This document shows, piece after piece, positions 56,901 through 64,000 of a DNA stretch of 64,000 bases (the first letter of the stretch is position 1; each line of letters starts with the position of its first letter). The stretch comes from Tupaia tana (taxonomy: Eukaryota; Chordata; Mammalia; Scandentia; Tupaiidae), in NCBI GenBank assembly GCA_026018925.1, contig JAKSZU010000016.1, positions 82,780,059 to 82,844,058 on the forward strand, read 5' to 3'. The notes under the pieces are model-generated. The model was not told the origin of the DNA. It did no database searches and worked only from the letters and a program-made list of their open reading frames with translations. Position numbers and translations under genes: made by a program.

Positions 56901-59900
56901 GCCCCTGGGCACCCAGCCACGTGTCTGTCTGCCCAGCCTGCAGTGGAACTTCCTCCAGGCCAGCGCCGCCATAGCCCTGGGACAAGCACTGCAGCGCAAC
57001 GAGAACCTGACCAGCCTGGAGTGAGTGCGGCTTCCGCGGGCCGTGGAGGGCGGGACGGGGACCTGGGTCTCAGTGCACGCTGGGTGCAGGCCTCCGACGC
57101 TGGCCCTCGGCACACAGCTTCCTCCACCCTAAGACGGCACGGTGTAGCCTTCGCCAGCTGTTAAAGAATGCAAGTACACGACAGTTTTACAGCGGCCTGA
57201 GCCGCAAAGCACGAAGTCTGCCCTCGCTCCTGGGGGCATGGCCTCACATCAGCTCTGAGTGACCTTCCCCATGCTTGGCATCACATTTGAAACGTGCAGT
57301 TCACTGGCTTCTAGCATATTCTGAGTTCCAGAATCCATTTTAGAACGTTTCTATCACCCCAAACAGAAACCCCATACCCACTGCAGTCACTCTCCATTCT
57401 CCCCTGCAACCCCGATCTGCCGTCTGCCGGGGCCGCCTGTTTTGGACATTTCATACAGCGCGTGGCCTTTTGTGGCTGACACCGTTCACTTAGTATAAAG
57501 TTGGTTTTTGTTTGTTTGTTTGTTTTTTTTTTTTGAGAGGTTTTTCGCTATAGGGCGTGTGCGCTCGCCAGAAAGAGAGAAACAGAGAGACAGAAAGCGA
57601 GAAATCACCCCCCAGGGGGATGGCCACGCCGCAATCCCTTCTCCTCCATTCTCCTCTCGGGATCTTGGGCACGCACGCACACGCGTCTAGCGTGAATCTA
57701 AGCCACCGGGTCCTGGACACGAACCGCAGTCGACAACGTGGGAGTCCAGCGACATAGCCATTACGCTAACTGCTGGTCCCTTAGTATAAGGTTTTCAAGG
57801 TTCATCCTCACTGTGGCACATGGCAACCCTTTCTCTTTTTCATGGCTGTATACATACTATTCCATCTGCGGCTACACACATGTTGCTTCCCCTTCATCAG
57901 TCGGGGAGCATCTGGGTCATTTCCACTTTTTGCCTGTATGAATAGTGCTGCTATGGGGACCAGCAGTTAGCTAATGGCTATGTCGCTGGACTCCCACGTA
58001 GCTGACCACAGTTCGAGTCCCAGACCTGGTGGCTTAAACTCACACCAGGAGTGTGTGCGTGCATGCTTGAGATCACGAGAGGAGAAAGGAGGAGAAGAGA
58101 TTGCGGCGTGGCCATCCCCCTGGGGGGTGATTTCTCTCTCTGTCTTTCTGGCGAGCACACGTGCCCTATAGCAAAAACCTCTCAGAAAAAAAATAGTGCT
58201 GCTACGAACCTCTGTGTGCAAGTCTGAGTGTGACGTGTGCTTCCAGTTCTCCGGTACACACCCGGGAGAGGAGCTGCTGGGCCATGCGGTAACCGCGTTC
58301 AGCCCTTCGAGCCTCCGCTGCTTTCACCCTGTTTCTTCTCCCTCAGCTTCGAGGCTACGGCCCTGGCTGGCCTCGCTCACTCTTCCCTTCAGTTTGACTT
58401 AAATGCTGCGTCCCCTGTGACGGCCTCTTTCCGGGATCTCCCCTCTCTGGAGCTCTGACTGCTCCCACGTCTCTGCCCCGACCCCTCAGCGTCTCCGGCC
58501 CCGAGGAGCGCCTACATTTGCACCCCGTGGCCTGCTTCTTGGCGGCCCATTTGACTGGAAATAACCAACTAACCGTGCAGGCTGGAAACGTCACCTTGCT
58601 CCCCTCTCATGTCTGACTCGTCTGCCAGCGCCCCGCCTTCTCGCCTCTGCTGCGTCACCACCCTCCGGGCCACCCGCACCGCACCCGCTTCCCTGGACCT
58701 GCCGCCTGGTCAGCCCACATCAGCCAGCCCCTCTTGCCGGCCGGAAAGCTCCCTAAAACGAGTCTGCTGCCATCCTGCAGGAGCGCCGTGCCGCTGCCCA
58801 GTGCTGCCAGCGACCGCAGCCCCTCCGAGGCTTCCAGGCCCTACAGATGTCCCCGTGCACCTCCCGAGCCTCACCCCTCACTCCAGGGATTCAGTCCCGC
58901 GTCACCGCTTCACAGTGCAGTGGCTACGGGCCTCGCGCTGGGAGCTGGGTCCACATGGCCGGCTGTTTATTCGGTCCCAGCCCTGGCAAAATACACGCTG
59001 GGTGTGTGCTCAAAACCCCAACCGGAGGGGAACTGGAGAAAGGATTGCGGCGTAGACCACGCCCCACTGGGGTGCGCGCTCTCTCTCTCTCTGTCTCTCT
59101 CTCTCGTGAGCACTCCCTCTGGTTACCTATTTTTAAAGTGCCTCTGGGCTCCTCAGATGCACCAGGCCCTCTGCCTCTCACGGCTTAGGCCGAGGTCCTT
59201 GGGCAGCCTGCTGGGACGTGTGGGCCCGAGAGCAGAGGGGTCCGCTGCAGCAGGCCCGGGGCCTGCGTAACTGTCATTCCGTTCTGTCCTCCTGCCTGAG
59301 GACAGCAGGGTGGGCCACGCCTGCTTCCTGACAATGCCTAATGCACAAGACAAACTCGAATATTTATTTTTGTTTTAAGGAGGTTTTTGCTATAGGGCAT
59401 GTGTGCTCGCCGGAAAGACAGAGTGAGACAGAGAGACAGGAAGAGAGAAATCACTCTCCCCGCCGGGGGATGGCCCTGCCGCAATCTCTTCTCCATCCTC
59501 CCCTTGGGATTTTGAGCACACACGGACATGCACCCTGCGTGTTTTAAGCCACTGGGTCAGGAACGTGACCCGCAGTGGATTATGTGGGAGTCCAGTGATG
59601 TAACCATTACACCATCTGCTGGTCCCTGAATTTTTTTGTTGTTGTTATAGGATAGTGTGCTCTCCCGAGAGAGTCAAAGTGAGAAATCTCCCCGCAGGGG
59701 CCGGGCCACGCTGCAGTCCCTTCTCCATTCTCCTCTTGGGAGTTTGGGCACGCATGCACACGCACCTGCATGTTGTTCAGGCTGTCAGTCCAGAGCTCCA
59801 ACCGCAGTCAGCGGGACCCAGCGGTTTAACCATCTTGCCACCTGCTGGCCCCACTCGAACGGTCCTAAAGTCATGGCCGTGAACTGCTCCTTAGCCAGGC

Positions 59901-62634
59901 CAGTGCCACTAGAGCCAAGCCCGTTTAGCGCTCCCAGCCTGCCTTCCCCTGCAATTTGGAACCCTGACGAGCAAGACGCCCAGGGATACTGAGGGCTGGG
60001 CTTTCCGGTTTGGCTTGGAGGACATTCCAGTTTTTTTGTTCCAAACCTTTGTTGACAGTAATTTCCCCATCCCCCTCTTACTTTTTCTTCTTCTCTGTGT
60101 CTGTGTTTGCTATGGGGTGCGTGTGCTAGCTGATGTCTCCAGTGAGAAACCGTCCCCTGGGGTATGGCCATGCCGCAATCCCTTTTCCAGGATTCTGGAC
60201 ACGGACACACATGTGCACATGTGATTTTCAAGCCGCCAGGTCTGAGACGAACTGCTGAGTCAGCCATGTGGATGCAGCACTTTAACCACCATACCACCTG
60301 CAGGCCCCGTGCGTCCCTTCTCTTACTGACGGTCAGACACCTGCCATCCCCAGACCCTCTGGTGGCAGTTATGAAGCGCAGCCGTGGCGGCGGTGCAGGA
60401 AGGGCAGCCCGGGAGCGTGTGCCTCCATGCGGTGATCCGAATTAAATCGGGAAGCCCCACGCACAGGAGCTGGCCTGTGTGCCCTGCACCCAAGGGTCAC
60501 GCGCTGCGTTCAGTTTACAGGAGAATGCCATAGGGGACGAAGGCGCGACAGCGGTAGCCAGCGCACTGAAGACGAACACAGCCCTTACGGCTCTCTAGTA
60601 AGTCCGGAAGCCGGCCCTCACATCCTGTCCGCTAAGCGGCACTGTCTACAGGCGTGGACGGTGTTGGATTTCCCTGTATCATATATGTCCACATACATAC
60701 TACGTGAATCGCGTATCTACCTCTAATATCCGTATTTAAAAAACCAGGCCAGATGGTGGCTGGATTTCACGAGGTTGACTACATGGTTCAAGTTCCGGAC
60801 CTGGTGGCTTGAAAGACATACCAGGCCTATGTGCGTGTGTGCCCAGAATCCTGGGAGAAGCGTGGAGGAGGGATTCCAGCATGGCCATGCCCTGCTGGGG
60901 GGTGCTTACTCACCTTTGCCCTCTCTCCAGCAAGCATACATGCTTTATAGCAAACTTTTTTTTTTTTTGAGAAGTTTTTGCTATAAGGCGCGTGTGCCCG
61001 CCAGACAGAGAGAGAGACAGAGAGACAGAAAGCGAGAAATCACCCCCCAGAGGGTATGGCCATGCCGCAATCCCTTCTCCTCCATTCTCCTCTCATGATC
61101 TTGGGCACGCACACACACATACCCCGCGTGAGTTTAAGCCACCGGGTCCGGGACTCGAACCACGGTCCACTACATGGGAGTCCAGCGACATAGCCATTAT
61201 GCTAACTGCTGGTCCCTATAGCAAACTTCTGAAAAAGAAAGAAAATCAAACATCTAGGGGTGAGAAGGATGGCCATCCAGGCGACTCCCTCTGCTCCCCG
61301 CTCCGTGGCATCCAGACCCAACTCAGGCATGGCAACAGCTTCTGGGGCTCTCTGGGCTTTTGGCCCTCGGTCAAGGGGTGGCAGCAATGAAGGCAGTGTG
61401 TGGGGGAGAGGGTCAGCCCGACAGTGCGTGCCCTCCCCTCAGCCTCCAGGTGGCTTCCATTGGTGTCGCGGGGGCCCAGGCGCTGGGGGAGGCACTGGCT
61501 GTGAACAGAACCTTGGAGATTCTCGAGTAAGTATTCCTGTCGTTACAGGCTTTTGCCCAAAGAAACCAAGCTCTTGGCTCAAAGTGAAATGGGAGGGAGG
61601 GTCAGCACCCCAGCCACCGGCTCCCTTTTCCTATGGCCCTGCTCTCCGGGCCTGTGGCCCAGGCTGGTCATGTCCAGGGCCCTGTGTGGGGCTGGATGGT
61701 TTCCTCCTCAGTCCCAGCCCAGGTCTTTGGGATGCAGGGGGAGGGCGAAGACACCACCCACAAGTGGGCAGCCTCTCCCCTGCCTGGAGCCCCACTTTGT
61801 CCTGTAGCCTGCGGAGTGAGGAAGGGGCAACCCTGACCTCCTTTGCTCACCCCTTTACCAAACTCCTCCCATCCCTTTGAAGCGGTGTCACGGTCACCCC
61901 TCAGTCTGTCCCAGTCCCGAGGTTTCTTTTTCCTCAACAGCTTGCGAGGAAACGCCATTGGGGTGGCTGGAGCCAAGGCCCTGGCGAATGCCCTGAAGGT
62001 AAACTCGAGCCTTCGAAGACTCAAGTAAGTGGTTGCGGAGACCGTGGCGCCCCAGATGGTTTTATCACGCCCCACATCCCACTGCTGGGGTTTGCTCACT
62101 CCGCCTGGCCTGTCGCAAGTCGGTCACTCAACGCTTCGTCTTACATCCCCCACTGGGCGGGGCGCCAGGCTACCCTGCCGGCTGCTCAGATAACAGTCTG
62201 GAGCCGAAAGCCACCTGCGGATGACAAACCGCCCCAGGACTCTAACCCCTCTACCGCCCCCACAAGCTGAGGCAGGACTACTCCCTTGGGTGTTTTCTTG
62301 CCTGACAGCTCACCATGGTGTCTCCACCTTTTCTCGCTAGTCTTCAAGAGAATTCCCTGGGTTTGGACGGGGCGCTGTGCATCGCTACCGCGCTGTCTGG
62401 AAACCACGGGCTCCAGCACATCAAGTGAGTGGGGGCGGCGGCCTCAGCCCTTCCTGTTAGAACAGCCCCCAGACAGGCCCTGCCTCCCACCGTGGCCCAG
62501 GCCCCGGCAGCTTGGTGAGGGTCCCGGCCACCTTCTCTTCCAGTCTCCAGGGAAATCACATTGCAGAGTCTGGAGCCCGCATGATCTCGGAGGCCATCAC
62601 GGCAAATGCCCCCACGCTCACTGTGGAAATGTGA
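44803..62634 (+). CDS. NLRC3: NLRC3, NOD-like receptor (NACHT-LRR), negative regulator of innate signalling
   Basis: Cytosolic NLR that restrains STING/TBK1, TRAF6-NF-kB and PI3K-mTOR signalling in lymphoid and myeloid cells. Coding exons: 44803-44962, 45051-46797, 48484-48570, 48861-48944, 49711-49794, 50870-50953, 53138-53221, 54870-54953, 55589-55672, 56073-56156, 56594-56677, 56937-57020, 60514-60597, 61443-61526, 61941-62024, 62341-62424, 62544-62634. All introns are GT-AG; the total is 1058 codons plus TGA (human 1065). A ~138-residue N-terminus lacks a clear CARD or PYD; NACHT follows with Walker [10 protein letters not shown] (139-147), Walker B LILDGLDE (Asp213), winged-helix [12 protein letters not shown] (His448), then tandem leucine-rich repeats to the end. 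Start chosen by match to human MRKQEV; an in-frame ATG at 44788 would add five residues. Six residues of the human N-terminal linker are absent. The gene looks intact and functional. Confidence 0.95.
45051..46797 (+). CDS. NLRC3: NLRC3 NACHT exon
   Basis: A single 1747-nt exon encodes [22 protein letters not shown], the whole NACHT nucleotide-binding module, the winged-helix and helical domains ([36 protein letters not shown]) and the start of the LRR region. Walker A and B and the winged-helix histidine are all present, so nucleotide binding should be preserved. GC-rich third positions create long antisense open frames here that have no family similarity. Confidence 0.96.
47500..47722 (-). 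repeat. SINE-A, shortened
   Basis: GCTGTAGGGTGCGTGTAC, CCTCAGTCCTCTCG, GGGGCTCGAACCATGCCTAGCC with a truncated head end. Confidence 0.65.
47750..48205 (+). repeat. SINE-A interrupted by SINE-B
   Basis: Head at 47750-47845, body and tail at about 48046-48205. As at 35211, the SINE-B sits at the head/body boundary (GTGGCTTAAAATCG). Confidence 0.75.
47846..48045 (+). repeat. SINE-B nested in SINE-A
   Basis: GGCCAGCAGGATGTGCAGTGG to an A/T-rich tail with TAAATAAATAATTTAAATT; it carries a SINE-A-like GTGCCCTATAGCAAA before the tail. Confidence 0.75.
48484..48570 (+). CDS. NLRC3: NLRC3 coding exon 3
   Basis: [28 protein letters not shown]: first single-repeat exon, 87 nt, the only one of the internal repeat exons that is not 84 nt. 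Confidence 0.93.
48861..48944 (+). CDS. NLRC3: NLRC3 exon 4 (LRR)
   Basis: [28 protein letters not shown], one 28-residue ribonuclease-inhibitor-type repeat. Confidence 0.95.
49155..49412. repeat. Minisatellite with repeated AGGTCA half-sites in NLRC3 intron
   Basis: Imperfect repeats built from CCAGGTCACAG, CAGCTGATCACA and CAGACCACA. AGGTCA occurs at 49228, 49239, 49260, 49271, 49302, 49323, 49334, 49366 and 49384, several with exactly five bases between direct repeats. Confidence 0.9.
49711..49794 (+). CDS. NLRC3: NLRC3 exon 5 (LRR)
   Basis: [27 protein letters not shown]; flanked by CTTCTGCCAG and GTGTGT. Confidence 0.94.
50222..50560 (-). repeat. Old LINE-1 3' region, antisense
   Basis: GTACTTTGTAAAGTGAGTCACCATCACCC, CCTGTCACCCCCAGGAGACC and CTCCTTGGAGCTACCC-type pieces follow antisense L1M order. 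Confidence 0.45.
50870..50953 (+). CDS. NLRC3: NLRC3 exon 6 (LRR)
   Basis: [27 protein letters not shown]; donor CTGCA/GTGAGT. Confidence 0.95.
51155..51590 (+). repeat. SINE-A with a SINE-B in its tail
   Basis: SINE-A 51155-51405 (GGACCAGCAGATGGCGTAATGG to CCTATAGTCAAAATC); the A-tail is interrupted by a minus SINE-B and resumes at about 51580 (TAGTAAAATTCTC). Confidence 0.75.
51425..51578 (-). repeat. SINE-B nested in a SINE-A tail
   Basis: ATAAATTTGACCAGAGAGGG to CCATCTGCTGGCCCC with B box complement GAACTCGAACC. Confidence 0.78.
51732..51995 (-). repeat. SINE-A, young subfamily, with target-site duplication
   Basis: TAAAAATAAT at 51722-51731 and 51996-52005. GGGAACC head with the GTCTACGTGG variant shared with the copy at 15687. 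Confidence 0.85.
52075..52300 (+). repeat. Old SINE-A relative
   Basis: GGGCTATGGCCTGGGGGTTAAAG, CAGTTCAAATTCTAACC; ends GCACCCTCTAGCAAATTTT. Confidence 0.5.
52400..52625 (-). repeat. SINE-A
   Basis: GCTACAGGGCCTATGTGC, GCGAGACACCACCCCC, CGTGGCAATCCCTTCTC; ends ATTACACCATCCCACC. Confidence 0.65.
53138..53221 (+). CDS. NLRC3: NLRC3 exon 7 (LRR)
   Basis: [27 protein letters not shown]; the donor CTCAT/GTGAGA lies about 80 bp before the GGAT array. Confidence 0.94.
53305..54431. repeat. GGAT-type tetranucleotide array, 1.1 kb
   Basis: Nearly pure (TGGA)n with interspersed TGGG, TAGA, TTGG and TGTG variants. A distinctive GGGTTGATGGGTGG landmark recurs near 53744, 53964 and 54180, giving a higher-order period of about 216-220 bp. 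It lies wholly in an NLRC3 intron. The lack of stops in several frames is a property of the tetranucleotide and does not indicate coding. Confidence 0.95.
54870..54953 (+). CDS. NLRC3: NLRC3 exon 8 (LRR)
   Basis: [27 protein letters not shown]; acceptor CTCTTCCAG. Confidence 0.95.
55396..55440. repeat. (CCCTG)n microsatellite
   Basis: About seven pentanucleotide units in an NLRC3 intron, ending CTGCAGGAGC. Confidence 0.85.
55589..55672 (+). CDS. NLRC3: NLRC3 exon 9 (LRR)
   Basis: [27 protein letters not shown]; human has the same repeat with ISDAGVAALMGAL. Confidence 0.95.
56073..56156 (+). CDS. NLRC3: NLRC3 exon 10 (LRR)
   Basis: [27 protein letters not shown]; acceptor CTCTCCCCGCAG. Confidence 0.95.
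56594..56677 (+). CDS. NLRC3: NLRC3 exon 11 (LRR)
   Basis: [27 protein letters not shown]; human keeps [15 protein letters not shown]. Confidence 0.95.
56937..57020 (+). CDS. NLRC3: NLRC3 exon 12 (LRR)
   Basis: [31 protein letters not shown] replaces the glycine-containing turn (QAGAA in human), the only internal repeat without a Gly at that turn. Confidence 0.94.
57503..57780 (-). repeat. SINE-A with target-site duplication
   Basis: TTAGTATAARGTT at 57490-57502 and 57781-57793, splitting the L1. A (TTTG)n run precedes the poly-T. Confidence 0.85.
57955..58192 (+). repeat. SINE-A with target-site duplication
   Basis: ATAGTGCTGCTA at 57942-57953 and from 58193. Second SINE in the same L1, opposite orientation to the one at 57503. 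Confidence 0.87.
58985..59150 (+). repeat. SINE-A body fragment
   Basis: CACGCTGGGTGTGTGCTC, GGATTGCGGCGTAGACC and a CTCTCTCTCTGTCTCTC tract; head missing. Confidence 0.6.
59375..59627 (-). repeat. SINE-A
   Basis: GCTATAGGGCATGTGTGC to CACCATCTGCTGGTCCC; B box complement degraded (GGAACGTGACC). Confidence 0.75.
59630..59853 (-). repeat. Old SINE-A
   Basis: GAGAGTCAAAGTGAGAAATC, CACGCTGCAGTCCC, CCAGAGCTCCAACCGCAGTC; ends CCACCTGCTGGCCCC. Confidence 0.62.
60100..60308 (-). repeat. Old SINE-A
   Basis: GCTATGGGGTGCGTGTGC, GTATGGCCATGCCGCAATCC, CACCTGCAGGCCCC; shortened body. Confidence 0.62.
60514..60597 (+). CDS. NLRC3: NLRC3 exon 13 (LRR)
   Basis: [27 protein letters not shown]; acceptor GCTGCGTTCAG, donor CTCTA/GTAAGT. 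Confidence 0.94.
60745..60957 (+). repeat. Old SINE-A relative
   Basis: AGGCCAGATGGTGGCTGG, TGGTTCAAGTTCCGG; ends CATGCTTTATAGCAAAC, which became the landing site of the next SINE. Confidence 0.6.
60958..61216 (-). repeat. SINE-A with target-site duplication
   Basis: TATAGCAAACTT at 60946-60957 and 61217-61228, a perfect 12-bp duplication lying in the tail of the preceding SINE. Confidence 0.9.
61443..61526 (+). CDS. NLRC3: NLRC3 exon 14 (LRR)
   Basis: [27 protein letters not shown]; human [27 protein letters not shown]. Confidence 0.95.
61941..62024 (+). CDS. NLRC3: NLRC3 exon 15 (LRR)
   Basis: [27 protein letters not shown], identical to human across the 27 residues. Confidence 0.96.
62341..62424 (+). 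CDS. NLRC3: NLRC3 exon 16 (LRR)
   Basis: [27 protein letters not shown]; last 84-nt exon. Confidence 0.95.
62544..62634 (+). CDS. NLRC3: NLRC3 last coding exon
   Basis: [29 protein letters not shown], then TGA at 62632-62634. Human ends TNAPTCTVEM. Confidence 0.96.
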
Positions 62635-63106
62635 GCAGAGCGAGTTCCTGAAGGACCAGGCAGGATGGGCAGAGACTCTGCTAGAAGTTTCGAAATGGAA
62701 GGACTGGTTTCCGGGGCACTTCCTGCGTCTGGGAATCCTGGGATCTGGGCACACTGGCCCAGCACAAGAGCTGGTGTCCTGCACGGAGGAAGCAAAGGCC
62801 TCACCAAAGGGGGCACGAGCTCTTCGCGGCCCAGCCCAGGCAGGAGTAGATGGGTGCTCTGCTACCCAGAGAAGGGAAGGGCTGCACCGAGGGACTCGGG
62901 AACGCAGGCCCGAAAGCTCGGCAGTGCAGGACGCGAGCTCTGGCTGACGTACACCCTGAGGGCTTCCCATGGCCCCAACTTACGAAAAATGACGCGTATC
63001 CCTTTCCACTCACCTGGTCAAAATCATTCCTCACTCTGAAATGAGAAGCCTGTAAGAGCATCAGTTTGGCAAAGGTGACAGAGGGGTCCTTTCCTTGTTT
63101 TCTTAA
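62635..63106 (+). other. NLRC3 3' untranslated region
   Basis: Unique sequence without AATAAA; the transcript end is not identified. In human the CLUAP1 3' end nearly meets NLRC3 tail to tail; no CLUAP1 coding exon is recognised in this window. Confidence 0.5.
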
Positions 63107-63377
63107 TTTTTTTTTTTTTTTGGAGAGATTTTCGCTATAGGGCGCGTGCGCTCGCCAGAGAGAGAGAGAGAGACAGACATAGAGACAGAAAGCAAGAAAT
63201 CACCTCCCAGGGGGGATGATCACGCCGCAATCCCTTCTCCTCCATTCTCCTCCCGGGATCCCGGGCACGCACACACATGCGCCCAGCGTGAGTTCCAAGC
63301 CACCGGGTCCGGGACGCGAACCGCGGTCGACTACGTGGGAGTCCAGCGACACAACCATTACGCCAACTGCTGGTTCC
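63107..63377 (-). repeat. SINE-A, young subfamily, with long target-site duplication
   Basis: CCTTTCCTTGTTTTCTTAA (19 bp, perfect) at 63088-63106 and 63378-63396. GGGAACC head, GGTTCGCGTCC B box. Among the youngest insertions here. Confidence 0.92.
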
Positions 63378-63481
63378 CCTTTCCTTGTTTTCTTAAGAAA
63401 ATGTTTTAGGGTTGTGATCCTTAGGGATATTCGGAAAAATACTAGGGAATTTATGAAGATAAATGAAGATCTTATTTTATT

Positions 63482-63684
63482 TTTTGCTATAGGGCACATG
63501 TACAAGAAATGAACTGCAAGGGGGGATGGCCACGTCTCACTCCCTTCTCCTCCATTCTCTTAGAATTTGGAGCACACATGCTCACGTGCCCAGCATGAGT
63601 TTTAAGCTACCGGGTCCAGGACTCGAACCTCGTTGGCTACGTGGGAGTCCAGTGAAGTAACTCAACGCCATCTGTTGGTCCCAA
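63482..63684 (-). repeat. SINE-A, internally shortened
   Basis: GCTATAGGGCACATG joins almost directly to GAAATGAACTGCAAGGGGGG, so the CAGAGAGACAG tract is deleted; ends CCATCTGTTGGTCCC. Confidence 0.75.
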
Positions 63685-64000
63685 TAAATAAAGACTTTAA
63701 GTCCAGATTCTGCAGACAAAAGCCTCCCAGTGCTTTGCCACTGCTATGAAAATTCGTGTCTCAGACATCAATGTCTATGTGTGGATCTGGAGTCCACCAC
63801 GCTGGTTATCAACAGCACATTTGACGTGGATGCCTTGACGTTATTTTGCATTAGGCTTCCAAAACCACGACTATGGCTTCAGCTTGCCTAAGAAAACAAC
63901 CAAGCTGAGCTTCTATGTGGCACAAATTCCCTCAGTTGTCTTAGGTTGAAAAAAAAAAATCCAAACATATATCATAACTCTCATCAAATAAATAATCAAG
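63685..64000. other. Unassigned unique sequence
   Basis: AT-balanced sequence with an A run at about 63951 and an ATAAATAA near the end; no exon, repeat family or frame recognised. Could be distal NLRC3 3'UTR or intergenic DNA. Confidence 0.35.

Larger units (their letters stand above)
57240..58295 (-). repeat. Old LINE-1 3' region, antisense, split by two SINEs
   Basis: Clear antisense L1M order: CATCACATTTGAAACG, CTATCACCCCAAACAGAAAC, TGGACATTTCATACAGC, GTTCACTTAGTATAA, GGTTTTCAAGGTTCATCC, TTCCACTTTTTGCC, and CTGCTGGGCCATGCGGTAAC. Weathered, non-coding. Confidence 0.75.

Noticed and set aside
48861-62634. CRISPR-like regular 84-nt units
   Set aside because: The units are exons separated by introns of very different length in a mammalian gene; they code for LRRs.
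1556-63684. Assignment of the species to colugo, lagomorph, carnivore, horse, armadillo or hedgehog from the SINEs
   Set aside because: The heads and bodies do not match the SINE families that I know from those groups; naming an order would be a guess.
1-64000. Endogenous retrovirus, LTR element, Polinton or other capsid-bearing element
   Set aside because: No paired LTRs and no gag, pol, env or capsid-like frame were recognised; the only reverse-transcriptase remnants belong to LINE-1.
63685-64000. CLUAP1 terminal exon on the minus strand
   Set aside because: Expected from human synteny nearby, but no reading frame with recognisable CLUAP1 sequence is present before the window ends.
1-64000. 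A previously undescribed gene system
   Set aside because: Both genes are well known and intact; the remaining sequence is explained by introns, promoter, simple repeats, SINEs, MIR and LINE-1 fossils. The novel points are changes within these, listed as findings.

Overview
This is nuclear DNA of a placental mammal. It carries two intron-rich, collinear + strand genes, SLX4 followed by NLRC3, in the same neighbour order as human chromosome 16p13.3 (inverted here). The exons translate into proteins that align with the human ones almost end to end. I see no Alu or B1/ID-type SINE. About sixty copies or fragments of tRNA-headed SINEs that I cannot match to a named family crowd the non-coding DNA, so I leave the order of mammal open.

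Layout. 1-5165: no gene assigned; GC-rich single-copy-looking sequence, then a + strand LINE-1 fossil broken up by SINEs. 5170-5990: CpG-rich SLX4 promoter with a 28-bp tandem repeat, an ETS site and an NRF1 site. 5990-7797: intron/5'UTR with an ancient MIR. 7798-29509: SLX4 coding region, 14 coding exons, 5253 nt, 1750 codons plus stop, no frame break. 29510-44780: SLX4 3' flank and NLRC3 5' flank, with a 48-bp tandem duplication, a GC-rich stretch, then dense SINEs in an old minus-strand LINE-1. 44803-62634: NLRC3 coding region, 17 coding exons, 3177 nt, 1058 codons plus stop. 62635-64000: NLRC3 3' side with two more SINEs.

SLX4 is the scaffold that holds the XPF-ERCC1, MUS81-EME1 and SLX1 nucleases for crosslink repair and Holliday-junction processing. 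Its UBZ4 fingers, XPF-binding segment, BTB domain, three SUMO-interacting motifs, SAP region and SLX1-binding C-terminus are all readable. The human telomere-tethering HxLxP motif is missing, and the human N-terminal 42 residues are not encoded in an open frame. NLRC3 is a cytosolic NOD-like receptor that dampens STING/TBK1 and TRAF6 signalling. Its NACHT exon is intact, and its leucine-rich repeats are laid out as thirteen consecutive 84-nt exons of identical phase.

I found no virus-derived element, no CRISPR array, no operon and no convincing new protein system. The most unusual material is regulatory or repetitive: DR5-spaced AGGTCA clusters in an NLRC3 intron, a 1.1-kb GGAT array with a ~220-bp higher-order period, modular SINEs that repeatedly join at the same head/body boundary, and lineage-specific changes in SLX4.
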